A stretch of DNA of 64,000 nt from Salipiger mucosus DSM 16094 (GTDB taxonomy: Bacteria > Pseudomonadota > Alphaproteobacteria > Rhodobacterales > Rhodobacteraceae), in NCBI RefSeq assembly GCF_000442255.1, contig NZ_KE557284.1:118088-182087 (forward strand). The letters run 5' to 3'. Shown piece by piece: positions 17,354 through 25,857 of the stretch; within the stretch, counting starts at the first letter, position 1, and every line of letters begins with the position of its first letter. Position numbers and translations under genes: made by a program. The notes beneath the pieces were generated by a model. It was not told where the DNA came from. It ran no database searches and worked only from the letters and a program-made list of their open reading frames with translations.

Positions 17354-17675
17354 CGCCCGCCGCCGGGCCTGCCCGGCTTTGGCTGACATCTCGAACCGGC
17401 CGGCGTCACGTGGAAGCGCCGTGACCCGCCCATGGTCGTAGCGGTCATGTCGTGAGGCGCGTGCAAAAATGTCCGCGGCCAGCGCGTCCTTGTCGGGACG
17501 CCCCCGCGGCACCTTGCGTCGGTTCCGGGCCTTTTTCCTTTAGGGCCTGGCGCGCGATCTGTGCCCTGCGACGTCCCGCTTCGCGGATGCGCTCGCGGAT
17601 CATTGCCGGCGCATGTCCTGACCCGCGTGAGCGCAGGCGGCATGCGCCGCCTGGCTCGGCCTCAACTGTCCTGGG
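17354..17675. other. Intergenic region between convergent genes
   Basis: About 320 bp between the transglutaminase-like gene and the end of the reductase gene on the other strand. I see no gene and no strong terminator; short GC-rich inverted repeats are present but not distinctive. Confidence 0.4.
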
Positions 17676-18509
17676 TCAGCCCACTTGCATGCCGCCGAAG
17701 AGCATGTCGCGCGGCAGGTCGAAAACGAAACAGGGGTTGAGCGCGGGGAGGGCGCTCACGGCGTTCAGACGCTCGCGCTGGTCGTCGGCGCTGGGCACAG
17801 TGGCGCCTTCGGACGCTGCGGCGAGCTTCTCACGCCCGTATTTGCCGGTCAGCAGACCACCCCCCAGCGGGCTCCACGGCATCATGCCAATGCCGAACTC
17901 CCGCGCCATGGGCATGATGTCCAGTTCCACACCGCGCTCCACCAGCGACCAGGCGTATTGCAGGCCGGTGGGTCCCGGCAGGCCGTGCGCGCGGGCCAGC
18001 GTGGCGACCTTGGCCACATACCAAGAGGGCGCGTTCGAGAAGCCGTAGTAGAGGATCTCGCCCCGCGCGACGGCATCGGCCAGCGTGCGAAGCACCTCTT
18101 CGGCGGGGGTCAGCTGGTCCCGGACATGCACCCCGTAGAGGTCGATCCGGTCCACGCCGAGCCGCTTCAGGGAGCCTTCGATGCCAAGCCGGATGTTGTA
18201 TGCGCCGTTGCCCGCGTGCACCGGCGTGCCCTCGGAGCGGGAAAAGCCTGCCTTGGTCGAGACCACCAGGCGGTCGCGCATCCCGCTGTCCTTCAGGAAC
18301 CGGCCGAGCATCTATTCGCTTTCGCCGCCGCTGTAGACGTCGGCGGTGTCGATCAGGTTGCCGCCCGCCTCGACATAGGTGTCGAAGATCGCGCGCGCGG
18401 TCGGCTCGTCCGTGCCCCAGCGGCCGGCGCCGAAGGTCATGGTGCCAAGCGCCAGCGGGCTGACGATCAGGCCCGAGCGGCCAAAGGGGCGGTATTCGGT
18501 CATCTGCAT
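17676..18509 (-). pseudogene. Aldo/keto reductase interrupted by an in-frame TAG
   Basis: Two segments in the same frame make one NADPH-dependent aldo/keto reductase of about 277 codons. The first (18509-18312) has [22 protein letters not shown] and the Asp/Tyr region [13 protein letters not shown], then a TAG codon at 18314-18312, and translation could resume at the ATG immediately after it with LGRFLKDSGMRDRLVVSTKAG. Intact homologs read on through E-x-L-G at that spot, so a GAG-to-TAG change is the simplest explanation. The ATG at 18509 has GGAGA upstream. The C-terminal end stops after PRDMLFGGMQVG, shorter than many family members. Divergent from a disrupted LysR gene, a common regulator-target layout. 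Confidence 0.82.
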
Positions 18510-18602
18510 GGGTGTCTCCTTGTCGTTGATGTGACGACAGGAGGCTGCTTCCTTGAGGATTAGATGCTTCCCGTGCCATGAGCCTGCGAGGAATATTCAG
18601 CA

Positions 18603-19489
18603 ATGGCGCGCATGCCGCTCAATGATCTTGGTGCCTTCGCCGCCGTGGCCCGCACGCGCAGCTTCACCGCTGCCGCTGCAGAACCGGGCGTGTCGCCCTC
18701 CGCGCTCAGCCACGCGATGCGCGGGCTGGAGGAGCGGCTCGGCGTTCGGCTGCTGGCGCGCTCCACCCGCTCCGTCGCACCGACCGAGGCGGGCGCGGCG
18801 CTGCTGGACCGGCTCACCCCGGCGCTGTCCGAGATCGACGAAGGCCTCGCGACTCTGGCCGCGTTTCGCGATGCGCCCGAGGGTATCGTGCGCATCACCA
18901 CGTTCCACTGGATCGCCTCCACCTTCCTCGCGCCCGGCTTCCGGCCTTCCTCTCGACCCATCCCGGGATCACCGTGCAGGTGACGGTCGATGACAATCTG
19001 CAGGACATCGTGGCCGATGGATCCGACGCGGGCCTGCGGTTCGGCGACGACGTCGACAAGGACATGATCGCCGTTCGCGTCGGTCCACGCTTGCGGCACC
19101 TCGTGGTGGCGACACCGGCCTACTGGGATCATCACGGCCGTCCGACCCATCCCCGCGACCTGAAGGATCACATCTGCGTCGCCTACCACAACCTGTCGAG
19201 CGGCAGCATCAGTCCGTGGGAGTTCGAGAAGGACGGGCGCGAGCTACGGCAGCGAGTCGAGGGCGGGTTGATCTGCAACTCCGCCGATCTCGCGCTGGCC
19301 CTTGTTCGGGGCGGGGAAAGCGTGAGCCTGCATATGGAGGAGGACGTGGCCGGTGACCTTGCCTCGGGCCGGCTGGCGGCCGTGCTAGAAGACTGGAGTC
19401 CGGCCTTTGAGGGAGTCACCCTCTACCACCCTAGCCGCCGGCAGAGCCCACTCGCGTTGCGGGCGCTGATCGATTTCCTGAAGCGATAG
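18603..19489 (+). pseudogene. LysR-family regulator with a frameshift
   Basis: The N-terminal part (from 18603) is a typical LysR winged helix: LNDLGAFAAVARTRSFTAAAAE...SPSALSHAMRGLEERLGVRLLARSTRSV. At about 18943-18946 the frame breaks after FLAPGF; the effector domain continues in another frame with VTVDDNLQDIVADGSDAGLRFGD to the stop at 19489. Adding one G in CGGCC would restore a continuous protein of about 295 residues. It lies divergent from the broken aldo/keto reductase, its probable target. Confidence 0.82.
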
Positions 19490-19891
19490 TCTCCCAGGAA
19501 TATTTGCGAGTAGGGGCCGATCGGATGGGAGGCCATTGCCCGGCCCGTCTATTTCTTTTGGCTTTGGCCCAGGAAAAGATGGTCGCCGTCGCTCGAGGTG
19601 TTATTCGCCGCGAAGAGGGCGCCGCTGTGGACACTTTCCCGGTGTCATGGTGGCACGGTCACGACAATCTTTTTGCACCAGTTTCGCTGTTTGTTGCAGC
19701 TTCGGCTATGAGGTGCGGCGGAACGTGCGGCCTGCCGCTATCAGCTGGTCCGGAACGGGTTATAGGTCATCTGGGAGCCCCTGGCCGTGCATCGGTTCGG
19801 GCATGCGATTGTACTCCAGAAGGTGCACGTGCACGCGTGGCTCTGACTCCGGTCGGGGCTCACCCAATGAAATCATCCACTTAGGTGCTTT
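19490..19891. other. Non-coding stretch beside tRNA-Asn
   Basis: About 400 bp, visibly less GC-rich than the flanking genes, between the LysR pseudogene and tRNA-Asn. An open frame at 19504-19884 gives no recognisable protein. It could be remnant sequence of an element integrated at the tRNA gene, but no integrase or duplicated tRNA end was seen. Confidence 0.35.
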
Positions 19892-19966
19892 TGGCTCCGG
19901 CGGTAGGGATCGAACCTACGACCAATTGATTAACAGTCAACTGCTCTACCGCTGAGCTACGCCGGA
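19892..19966 (-). tRNA. tRNA-Asn (anticodon GTT)
   Basis: Complete cloverleaf on the minus strand: acceptor TCCGGCG pairing with CGCCGGA, D-arm AGCTCAGCGGTAGAGC, anticodon loop CTGTTAA with GTT, T-arm with GGTTCGATCC, and an encoded 3' CCA at 19894-19892. Confidence 0.97.
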
Positions 19967-20046
19967 ACACGGGGCGTCGTATAGCAACAGGCTCCAGCCC
20001 CGTCCAGAGCCTTTTCCAAGGTTTTTCCGGATTTCCGAGATTTCTC

Positions 20047-20961
20047 TCAAAGACCTGAAAAAACGGCGTTTTCGGCAAGCTCTCCCACCGGGCGCGCCAG
20101 GCCGCGCGCGGTCAAGTCGATCAGGTGGGCCAGCACGTTGCGGGCTGCCGCAGGGTGAAGCGCGGCCGGAATGTCGGCGTAGATCCGACTCGCGAGGGCG
20201 CTGGCCGTTGCCGGACCCTCATCCAGAGCCGCGCGGATCTCGGCCTCGCGCGAGCGGCGGTGGGCAAGCAGGGCATCGAGCCGGGCGGCCGGGTCGGCGA
20301 CCGGGGCGCCGTGACCGGGATGCATCACGCGCCAAGGCCGGGCGCGCAGGCGGTCCAGAGAGGCCATGAAGGCCGTCAGGTCGCCGTCGGGCGGCGAGAC
20401 CAGCGAGGTCGACCAGCCCATCACGAGATCGCCCGTGAAGAGCGTATCGCCCCAGGCCAGCGCCAGGTGGTTGCCGAAATGCCCCGGCGTGTGGATCGCC
20501 TCGAGTTGCCAGTCGGCGCCTTCCAGCACCGCGCCGTCCTCCATCCGCTCGTCCGGCGCAAAGCCCGCGTCCACGCCCTCGCCGCCGCCGATGGCGCCGC
20601 CGCGGGCCAGGGCCTCCATCACCGGGCTGCGGCCGGCGCGGGCGTCGCCGAAGGCCAGCACCGGGGCGCCGGTCACCGCCGCCAGCGCCGGCGCCAGGGC
20701 GGAATGGTCTCGGTGGGCATGGGTCACGACGATATGCGTCACCCGGGCGCCAGGGTGCAGCGCGGCGCGGATCGCATCGAGATGGCTCGAGTCGTCGGGG
20801 CCGGGGTCGATCACCGCGACGCCGCGGGTGCCCAGCAGGTAGGTATTGGTCCCGCGCAGCGTCATGGGCGAGGGGTTGGGCGCCACGATGCGGCGCAGTC
20901 CGGGGGCCAGCGTCTCGGGCCGGCCGGGAACAGGGTGGAAATCGGGTTGCGGATCCTGCAT
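20047..20961 (-). CDS. MBL-fold metallo-hydrolase (LACTB2-like)
   Basis: 304-residue metallo-beta-lactamase-fold hydrolase. Zinc ligands are in THAHRDHS, in the His of IHTPGHFGNH, in the Asp of LFTGDLVMG and in the His of MHPGHG. A C-terminal winged-helix segment (about residues 230-300) matches the LACTB2-type arrangement. The frame runs far upstream antisense to the kinase gene, but the ATG at 20961 gives the normal family start. Role likely hydrolytic, substrate unknown. Divergent from the sensor kinase. Confidence 0.87.
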   Translation of the reverse strand: MQDPQPDFHPVPGRPETLAPGLRRIVAPNPSPMTLRGTNTYLLGTRGVAVIDPGPDDSSHLDAIRAALHPGARVTHIVVTHAHRDHSALAPALAAVTGAPVLAFGDARAGRSPVMEALARGGAIGGGEGVDAGFAPDERMEDGAVLEGADWQLEAIHTPGHFGNHLALAWGDTLFTGDLVMGWSTSLVSPPDGDLTAFMASLDRLRARPWRVMHPGHGAPVADPAARLDALLAHRRSREAEIRAALDEGPATASALASRIYADIPAALHPAAARNVLAHLIDLTARGLARPVGELAENAVFSGL

Positions 20962-21015
20962 CGGCCGGCCTCTTTCGCGATGGCGGCGCGGGAGCGCCCC
21001 CGCTAGGGTTAGCGC

Positions 21016-22296
21016 ATGATGTTCCAGTGGCTCAAACGCTATATGCCGCGCGGCCTCTACGGGCGGGCGGCGCTGATCCTCGTGCTGCCCGTCGTGACGC
21101 TGCAGCTCGTCGTCTCTGTGGTCTTCATCCAGCGCCACTTCGAGGGGGTGAGCGCGCAGATGACCCGCGATATCTCGCGCGAGATCAACCTGTCGCTCGA
21201 GGACCCCTCGGCGGCGGCTCCGCTCGAGCTCGAGCTGCGCGAGGTGCCGGTGGGAGAGATGCCGGAGGCCGACCTGCGGCGGTGGTACGATTTCTCGGGG
21301 CTGGTGGTCATGGACCGGCTGCGCCGCTTCGTGCCGGGGCTCGAGCGCGTGCTGCTGCCGGACGACTACGACGTCATCGCCTACGTCCGGCGGGGCGATA
21401 CGGTGACCGAGGTGACCTGGGCGCGCCAGCGCGTCTCGGCCTCGAATCCGCACCAGTTGCTGGTGAACATGGTCGTCTTCGGCGTGCTCATGACGGTGAT
21501 CGCCTTCCTCTACCTGCGCAACCAGCTGCGGCCGATCACCCGGCTGGCGGAGGCGGCCGAAGCCTTCGGCCGCGGACGGCACATGCCCTATTCGCCCTCG
21601 GGCGCGGTCGAGGTGCGCGCGGCGGGCCATGCCTTTCTCGACATGCGCAACCGGATCGAGCGGCAGATCGAGCAGCGCACGATGATGCTCTCGGGCGTGA
21701 GCCACGACCTTCGCACGCCGCTCACGCGGCTGCGCCTGGGGCTCTCGATGCTCGACGACGAGGACCGCCTGCCGCTGGAGCGCGACGTCGAGGACATGCA
21801 GGAGCTCATCGACGCCTTCCTCGAGTTCGCGCGCGACAACAGCCAGGAGGGCGAGGTCGAGCCGGTGGACCCGGTGGCGCTGGTGGAGCAGATCGTGGGC
21901 GATGCCGGGCGCGCGGGCCGGCCGGTGACGCTTCGCTCGGTCGAAGGCGAGGGCGAGGTCATGCTGCGGCCGCGCGCCATCCGCCGCGCGCTGGAGAACC
22001 TCATCGGCAACGGTGCGCGCTACGGCACGCAATGCGAGGTCTCGGTGACGCTCTCGGACAAGAGTTTGCGCCTGCGGGTCGAGGACGACGGACCCGGCAT
22101 CCCGCCCGACCGGCGCGAGGAGGCGCTGCGCCCCTTCGTGCGGCTGGACCCGGCGCGCAACCAGGACAAGGGCACCGGCGTGGGGCTGGGGCTGGCCATC
22201 GCCGCCGACATCGCGCGGGCGCATGGCGGCGTGCTGCGGCTGGGCGAGAGCCAGCGGCTGGGCGGGCTGCGCGCGGACATCGTGATCGCGCGGTGA
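21016..22296 (+). CDS. EnvZ-like sensor histidine kinase
   Basis: 426-residue inner-membrane kinase. Membrane helices at about 17-38 and 147-167 bracket a periplasmic domain; a HAMP domain follows (residues 168-220); the H-box SHDLRTPLTR places the phospho-accepting His at 230; the C-terminal ATPase has N, G1 (DDGPGIP) and G2 (GTGVGLGLAI) boxes. No response regulator is adjacent, so its partner is elsewhere. Convergent with the DUF1476 gene. Confidence 0.9.
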   Translation: MMFQWLKRYMPRGLYGRAALILVLPVVTLQLVVSVVFIQRHFEGVSAQMTRDISREINLSLEDPSAAAPLELELREVPVGEMPEADLRRWYDFSGLVVMDRLRRFVPGLERVLLPDDYDVIAYVRRGDTVTEVTWARQRVSASNPHQLLVNMVVFGVLMTVIAFLYLRNQLRPITRLAEAAEAFGRGRHMPYSPSGAVEVRAAGHAFLDMRNRIERQIEQRTMMLSGVSHDLRTPLTRLRLGLSMLDDEDRLPLERDVEDMQELIDAFLEFARDNSQEGEVEPVDPVALVEQIVGDAGRAGRPVTLRSVEGEGEVMLRPRAIRRALENLIGNGARYGTQCEVSVTLSDKSLRLRVEDDGPGIPPDRREEALRPFVRLDPARNQDKGTGVGLGLAIAADIARAHGGVLRLGESQRLGGLRADIVIAR

Positions 22297-22412
22297 TCCG
22301 AGGGCCGAGGTCCGGGCGCGCAATGACCGGCACGGTGACCGCAGCCCGGGCCATCGCGGTTGTCGCTTTCAGCTCTCAGGTGGTTCCGGCCCGGTGGCGG
22401 GCCGGAGCGAGG

Positions 22413-22727
22413 TCAGTCCTCGAGCAGGATCTGGCCCATGGCCTCGACCAGCAGCTCCGAGCGGCGCGCGCGCACCGCCTCGGGGCTCGACCGGTCGCCC
22501 AGGTCCTGCGCCACCTTGCGCACCACGTCCTCGTGGCCCGCCTCCTCGAAATCGGCCTTTATGACCTCGCGGGCATAGGCCTCCGCGTCATCGCCGGACT
22601 TGCCGAGCATCTCGGCCGCCCAGAGCCCCAGCAGCTTGTTGCACCGCGCCTCGGCGCGGAACTTCATTTCCTCGTCATGCGCGAACTTGTTCTCGAAGGC
22701 CTTTTCGCGATCGTCGAAGGTGGTCAT
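22413..22727 (-). CDS. DUF1476 protein, F1Fo-ATPase inhibitor zeta subunit
   Basis: 104-residue soluble helical protein of the DUF1476 family, the alphaproteobacterial zeta inhibitor that blocks F1-ATPase rotation. The family N-terminus [20 protein letters not shown] is obvious and the ATG at 22727 was chosen on that basis. It is divergent from purC, a conserved neighbourhood in this group. Confidence 0.92.
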   Translation of the reverse strand: MTTFDDREKAFENKFAHDEEMKFRAEARCNKLLGLWAAEMLGKSGDDAEAYAREVIKADFEEAGHEDVVRKVAQDLGDRSSPEAVRARRSELLVEAMGQILLED

Positions 22728-22887
22728 TTCGTTCTCCGCTCCCCATAAGGATCCCCTGTTTCGACGGTATTCCACGCGTATCCTGCCGTGCAAGCCCCGC
22801 AGGGCGCTTGCGGGGGCGGGGGGCTTGATTTATGAGAGCCGGCATACCGCACCGGGCCGCGCGTCGGCCCCAGGCGAAAGGATGTCC

Positions 22888-23649
22888 ATGGCACGTCGCA
22901 AGAAGATCTACGAAGGCAAGGCCAAGATTCTCTACGAGGGGCCCGAGCCGGGCACCATCGTCCAGTACTTCAAGGACGACGCGACCGCCTTCAACGCCGA
23001 GAAGAAGGACGTGATCGAGGGCAAGGGCGTGCTGAACAACCGCCTGTCCGAGTTCTTCATGACCGGCCTCAACACCGTCGGCGTGCCGACGCACTTCCTC
23101 AAGCGGCTGAACATGCGCGAACAGCTCGTCCGCGCCTGCGAGATCGTGCCGCTTGAAGTGATCGTGCGCAACTTCGCGGCCGGAAGCCTCGCCAAGCGTC
23201 TGGGCCTCGAGGAGGGCACGCCGCTGCCGCGCCCGATCGTGGAATACTGCTACAAGGACGACAAGCTGGGCGATCCGCTGGTCACCGAAGAGCACATCGC
23301 CGCCTTCGGCTGGGCCAGCCAGCAGGACATGGACGACATCCTGAGCCTCTCGCTGCGGGTGAACGACTACCTGTCGGGCCTGATGTACGGCGTGGGCATC
23401 CGCCTGGTGGACTTCAAGATCGAGGTCGGCCGGGTCTACGACGGCGACTACCAGCGACTCATCGTGGCCGACGAGATCAGCCCCGACTCGATGCGCCTTT
23501 GGGACATCGAGACCGGGCAGAAGCTCGACAAGGATGTCTTCCGGCGCGACCTGGGCTCGCTCACCGACGCCTATACCGAGGTGGCGCGGCGGCTGGGCGT
23601 CATGCCCAAGCAGGCCACGCACGTGGCCAAGCCCAAGCTCATCAACTGA
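22888..23649 (+). CDS. purC: SAICAR synthase
   Basis: Phosphoribosylaminoimidazole-succinocarboxamide synthase (253 aa), seventh step of the purine route from PRPP to IMP. The start [18 protein letters not shown] and the signatures [20 protein letters not shown] and LVDFKIEVG are typical. The ATG at 22888 has AAAGGA at the right distance; an ATG at 22882 is less well placed. First gene of the purC-purS-purQ group. Confidence 0.96.
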   Translation: MARRKKIYEGKAKILYEGPEPGTIVQYFKDDATAFNAEKKDVIEGKGVLNNRLSEFFMTGLNTVGVPTHFLKRLNMREQLVRACEIVPLEVIVRNFAAGSLAKRLGLEEGTPLPRPIVEYCYKDDKLGDPLVTEEHIAAFGWASQQDMDDILSLSLRVNDYLSGLMYGVGIRLVDFKIEVGRVYDGDYQRLIVADEISPDSMRLWDIETGQKLDKDVFRRDLGSLTDAYTEVARRLGVMPKQATHVAKPKLIN

Positions 23650-23677
23650 GACGTGACCCGCCCCTCCGGCGGGGTTT

Positions 23678-23700
23678 GCGTATTTGGAACAAGAAGAAGG
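23678..23700 (+). repeat. Copy 1 of dispersed intergenic word
   Basis: GTATTTGGAACAAGAAGAAG preceded by GC, directly after a small hairpin CCCGCC/GGCGGG (23657-23673) that follows purC. The same word is found at 48597-48618 and in two facing copies at 53674-53737, always just outside genes. Function unknown; see findings. Confidence 0.75.
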
Positions 23701-23735
23701 GCAGGGGCCTTTCGCAGCGACAGAGAGGGATGGCC

Positions 23736-23966
23736 ATGAAGGCGCGGGTGCATGTGATGCTCAAGGACGGTGTGCTGGATCCGCAGGGCGAGGCGGTGCG
23801 CCACGCGCTGCACGGGCTTGGCTTCGAGGGCGTCGGCGGCGTGCGGCAGGGCAAGGTCATCGAGATTGAGCTTGCCGAGGGCACGACCGAGGCGACCGTG
23901 ACCGAGATGTGCGAGAAGCTGCTCGCCAACACGGTGATCGAGAGCTACTCGGTCGAGATGATCTGA
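23736..23966 (+). CDS. purS: Phosphoribosylformylglycinamidine synthase subunit PurS
   Basis: 76-residue small subunit of the three-part FGAM synthase (PurSQL), which converts FGAR and glutamine to FGAM. The sequence MKARVHVMLKDGVLDPQGEAV and C-terminal NTVIESYSVEMI are characteristic. Two ATGs (23730, 23736) are available; GAGGG fits 23736. PurL is not in this window. An alcohol dehydrogenase gene separates it from purQ. Confidence 0.95.
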   Translation: MKARVHVMLKDGVLDPQGEAVRHALHGLGFEGVGGVRQGKVIEIELAEGTTEATVTEMCEKLLANTVIESYSVEMI

Positions 23967-24080
23967 GGCGCTCTCCCTCCCCCGGGCGAAGGGGGAGGCC
24001 CGGGGAGGGGCGGCGGCGCGCAGCCGCTTGCACTTCCCGCGAAACTGTCGTCCTCTCGCGGAAAACCGGAGGAGAGGACC

Positions 24081-25118
24081 ATGCGCGCAGCCGTTCTGAG
24101 AACCTACAACGAGGATCTGTCCATCGAGGAGGTGGACATGCCGTCCTGCCCCCGCGACGGGGTGGTGCTGAAGGTGCTGGCCTGCGGTGTCTGCCGGTCG
24201 GACTGGCACGGCTGGGTGGGCGAGCATCCGCGCGTGAAGCCGGGCCAGATCCAGGGCCACGAGTACTGCGGCGAGGTCGTCGAGGCCGGCCCGGATTCGC
24301 AGTGGCAGGTGGGCGACCGGCTGGTGGCGCCCTTCATCCTGTCCTGCGGCAGCTGCCCGGCCTGCCGCTCGGGCGAATCGAACACCTGCGCCGATCAGCG
24401 CCTGCCCGGCTTCGTCGAGCCCGGCGCCTTCGCCGAATACGTGGCCGTGCCGCGCGACTTCAACCTTGCACGGCTGCCCGAGGGCATGTCGCCGACGCTG
24501 GCGGCGGGGCTCGGCTGCCGCGTCACCACGGCCTGGCACGCGCTCACCGGGCGCGCGCGGCTCGCGGGCGGCGAATGGCTGGCGGTCCACGGCACCGGCG
24601 GCATCGGCCTTTCGGCCGCGATCCTCGGCCGGGCGCTGGGGGCCCATGTCATCGTGGTGGACATCGTGCAGGAGAAGCTCGACCACGCCATGTCGCTCGG
24701 CATGGACGCGGCGGTGAACGCCACCGAGGGCGACGCGGCCGAGAAGATCCGCGAGATCACCGGCGGCGGCGCCGACGTCAGCGTCGAGGCCCTGGGCATC
24801 CAGGCCACCGTCGATGCCTCGATCCGCTGCCTCGCGCCGCTGGGACGCCACGTGCAGGTGGGCATGCCGGTGGGCCACACCGCGCACATGGACGTCAACA
24901 TGAACGCGGTCTACATGGGCAACCTCGCGCTTTACGGGACGCGCGGGATGCCGGCGCATCGCTATCCCTCGCTGCTTGGATTGATCACGCGGGGAAAGGT
25001 CGATATGTCCCCGCTCATCGCACGGGAGATTCCGTTGAGCGCCGCCGGCCGCGAGCTTGCCGCCTTCAACGGGCCGACGCCCCCGGGCGTCGCCGTGATC
25101 ACCGATTTCACCCGCTAG
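24081..25118 (+). CDS. Zinc-dependent alcohol dehydrogenase
   Basis: 345-residue medium-chain dehydrogenase. Catalytic zinc ligands are in CGVCRSDWH and GHEYCGEVV; the structural zinc site is CGSCPACRSGESNTC; the NAD-binding motif is GTGGIGLSA. Substrate is unknown; similar proteins oxidise or reduce alcohols and aldehydes. It has its own GGAGGAG ribosome site and lies 12 bp upstream of purQ, splitting the normally adjacent purS and purQ genes; codon use looks like that of its neighbours. Confidence 0.9.
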   Translation: MRAAVLRTYNEDLSIEEVDMPSCPRDGVVLKVLACGVCRSDWHGWVGEHPRVKPGQIQGHEYCGEVVEAGPDSQWQVGDRLVAPFILSCGSCPACRSGESNTCADQRLPGFVEPGAFAEYVAVPRDFNLARLPEGMSPTLAAGLGCRVTTAWHALTGRARLAGGEWLAVHGTGGIGLSAAILGRALGAHVIVVDIVQEKLDHAMSLGMDAAVNATEGDAAEKIREITGGGADVSVEALGIQATVDASIRCLAPLGRHVQVGMPVGHTAHMDVNMNAVYMGNLALYGTRGMPAHRYPSLLGLITRGKVDMSPLIAREIPLSAAGRELAAFNGPTPPGVAVITDFTR

Positions 25119-25130
25119 GGAGAGCGCCCC

Positions 25131-25799
25131 ATGAAAGCCGCCGTCGTCACCTTTCCCGGTTCCAACTGCGACCGGGATCTCCGCATGGGCTTCGAGCAGG
25201 CGGGCCTGCAGGTCGAGATGGTCTGGCACAAGGACACCGCGCTGCCCGAGGGCGTCGACATCGTCGGCATCCCCGGCGGCTTTTCCTTTGGCGACTACCT
25301 GCGCTGCGGCGCCATCGCCGCCAACTCGCCGATCTGCCGCGAGATCGTCCGCCACGCCGAGGCGGGCGGCTACGTGCTGGGGATCTGCAACGGCTTCCAG
25401 GTGCTGACCGAGACCGGCCTGCTGCCCGGCGCCCTGCTGCGCAATGCCAACCTCAAGTACATCTGCCGCAGCGTGCCGCTTCAGGTCGAGGAGACGCAGA
25501 GCGTCTTCACCCGCGGCTACAAGGCCGGCGAGGAGATCGTCATCCCCATCGCGCACCACGACGGCAATTATACCGCCGATGCGGCGACGCTGGACGCGCT
25601 CGAGGACGAGGGGCGCGTCGCCTTCCGCTACGGGGCCAATCCCAACGGCTCGGACCGCGACATCGCGGGCGTGCTCTCGGCCAACCGCCGGGTTCTGGGA
25701 ATGATGCCGCACCCCGAGCGCGCCTGCCATGCGGCACAGGGCAACGAGGACGGTGCGCGCCTTTTCGCCCATCTGGCCGACGCCCTCGCGGAAGCCTGA
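25131..25799 (+). CDS. purQ: Phosphoribosylformylglycinamidine synthase glutaminase subunit PurQ
   Basis: 222-residue class I glutamine amidotransferase subunit of FGAM synthase, supplying ammonia to PurL. Nucleophile Cys86 lies in GICNGFQ; the His-Glu pair is in MMPHPERA near the C-terminus; the N-terminal [12 protein letters not shown] is specific for PurQ. Likely co-transcribed with the alcohol dehydrogenase and possibly with the dctBD-like genes that follow. Confidence 0.96.
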   Translation: MKAAVVTFPGSNCDRDLRMGFEQAGLQVEMVWHKDTALPEGVDIVGIPGGFSFGDYLRCGAIAANSPICREIVRHAEAGGYVLGICNGFQVLTETGLLPGALLRNANLKYICRSVPLQVEETQSVFTRGYKAGEEIVIPIAHHDGNYTADAATLDALEDEGRVAFRYGANPNGSDRDIAGVLSANRRVLGMMPHPERACHAAQGNEDGARLFAHLADALAEA

Positions 25800-25857
25800 C
25801 TTGAGCCTCAAGCGCGCCGGGCGTACCCTGCGCGCCATGTCTCGGACCGAGGACACC

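Noticed and set aside
13985..17512. A 1175-codon open frame on the minus strand
   Set aside because: It runs antisense to four well-supported genes and its translation is His/Arg/Ala/Gly-rich without domain signatures; such long frames are expected from high GC codon bias.
19504..19884. A 126-codon open frame beside tRNA-Asn
   Set aside because: No recognisable protein features or ribosome site, and an overlapping frame is equally open.
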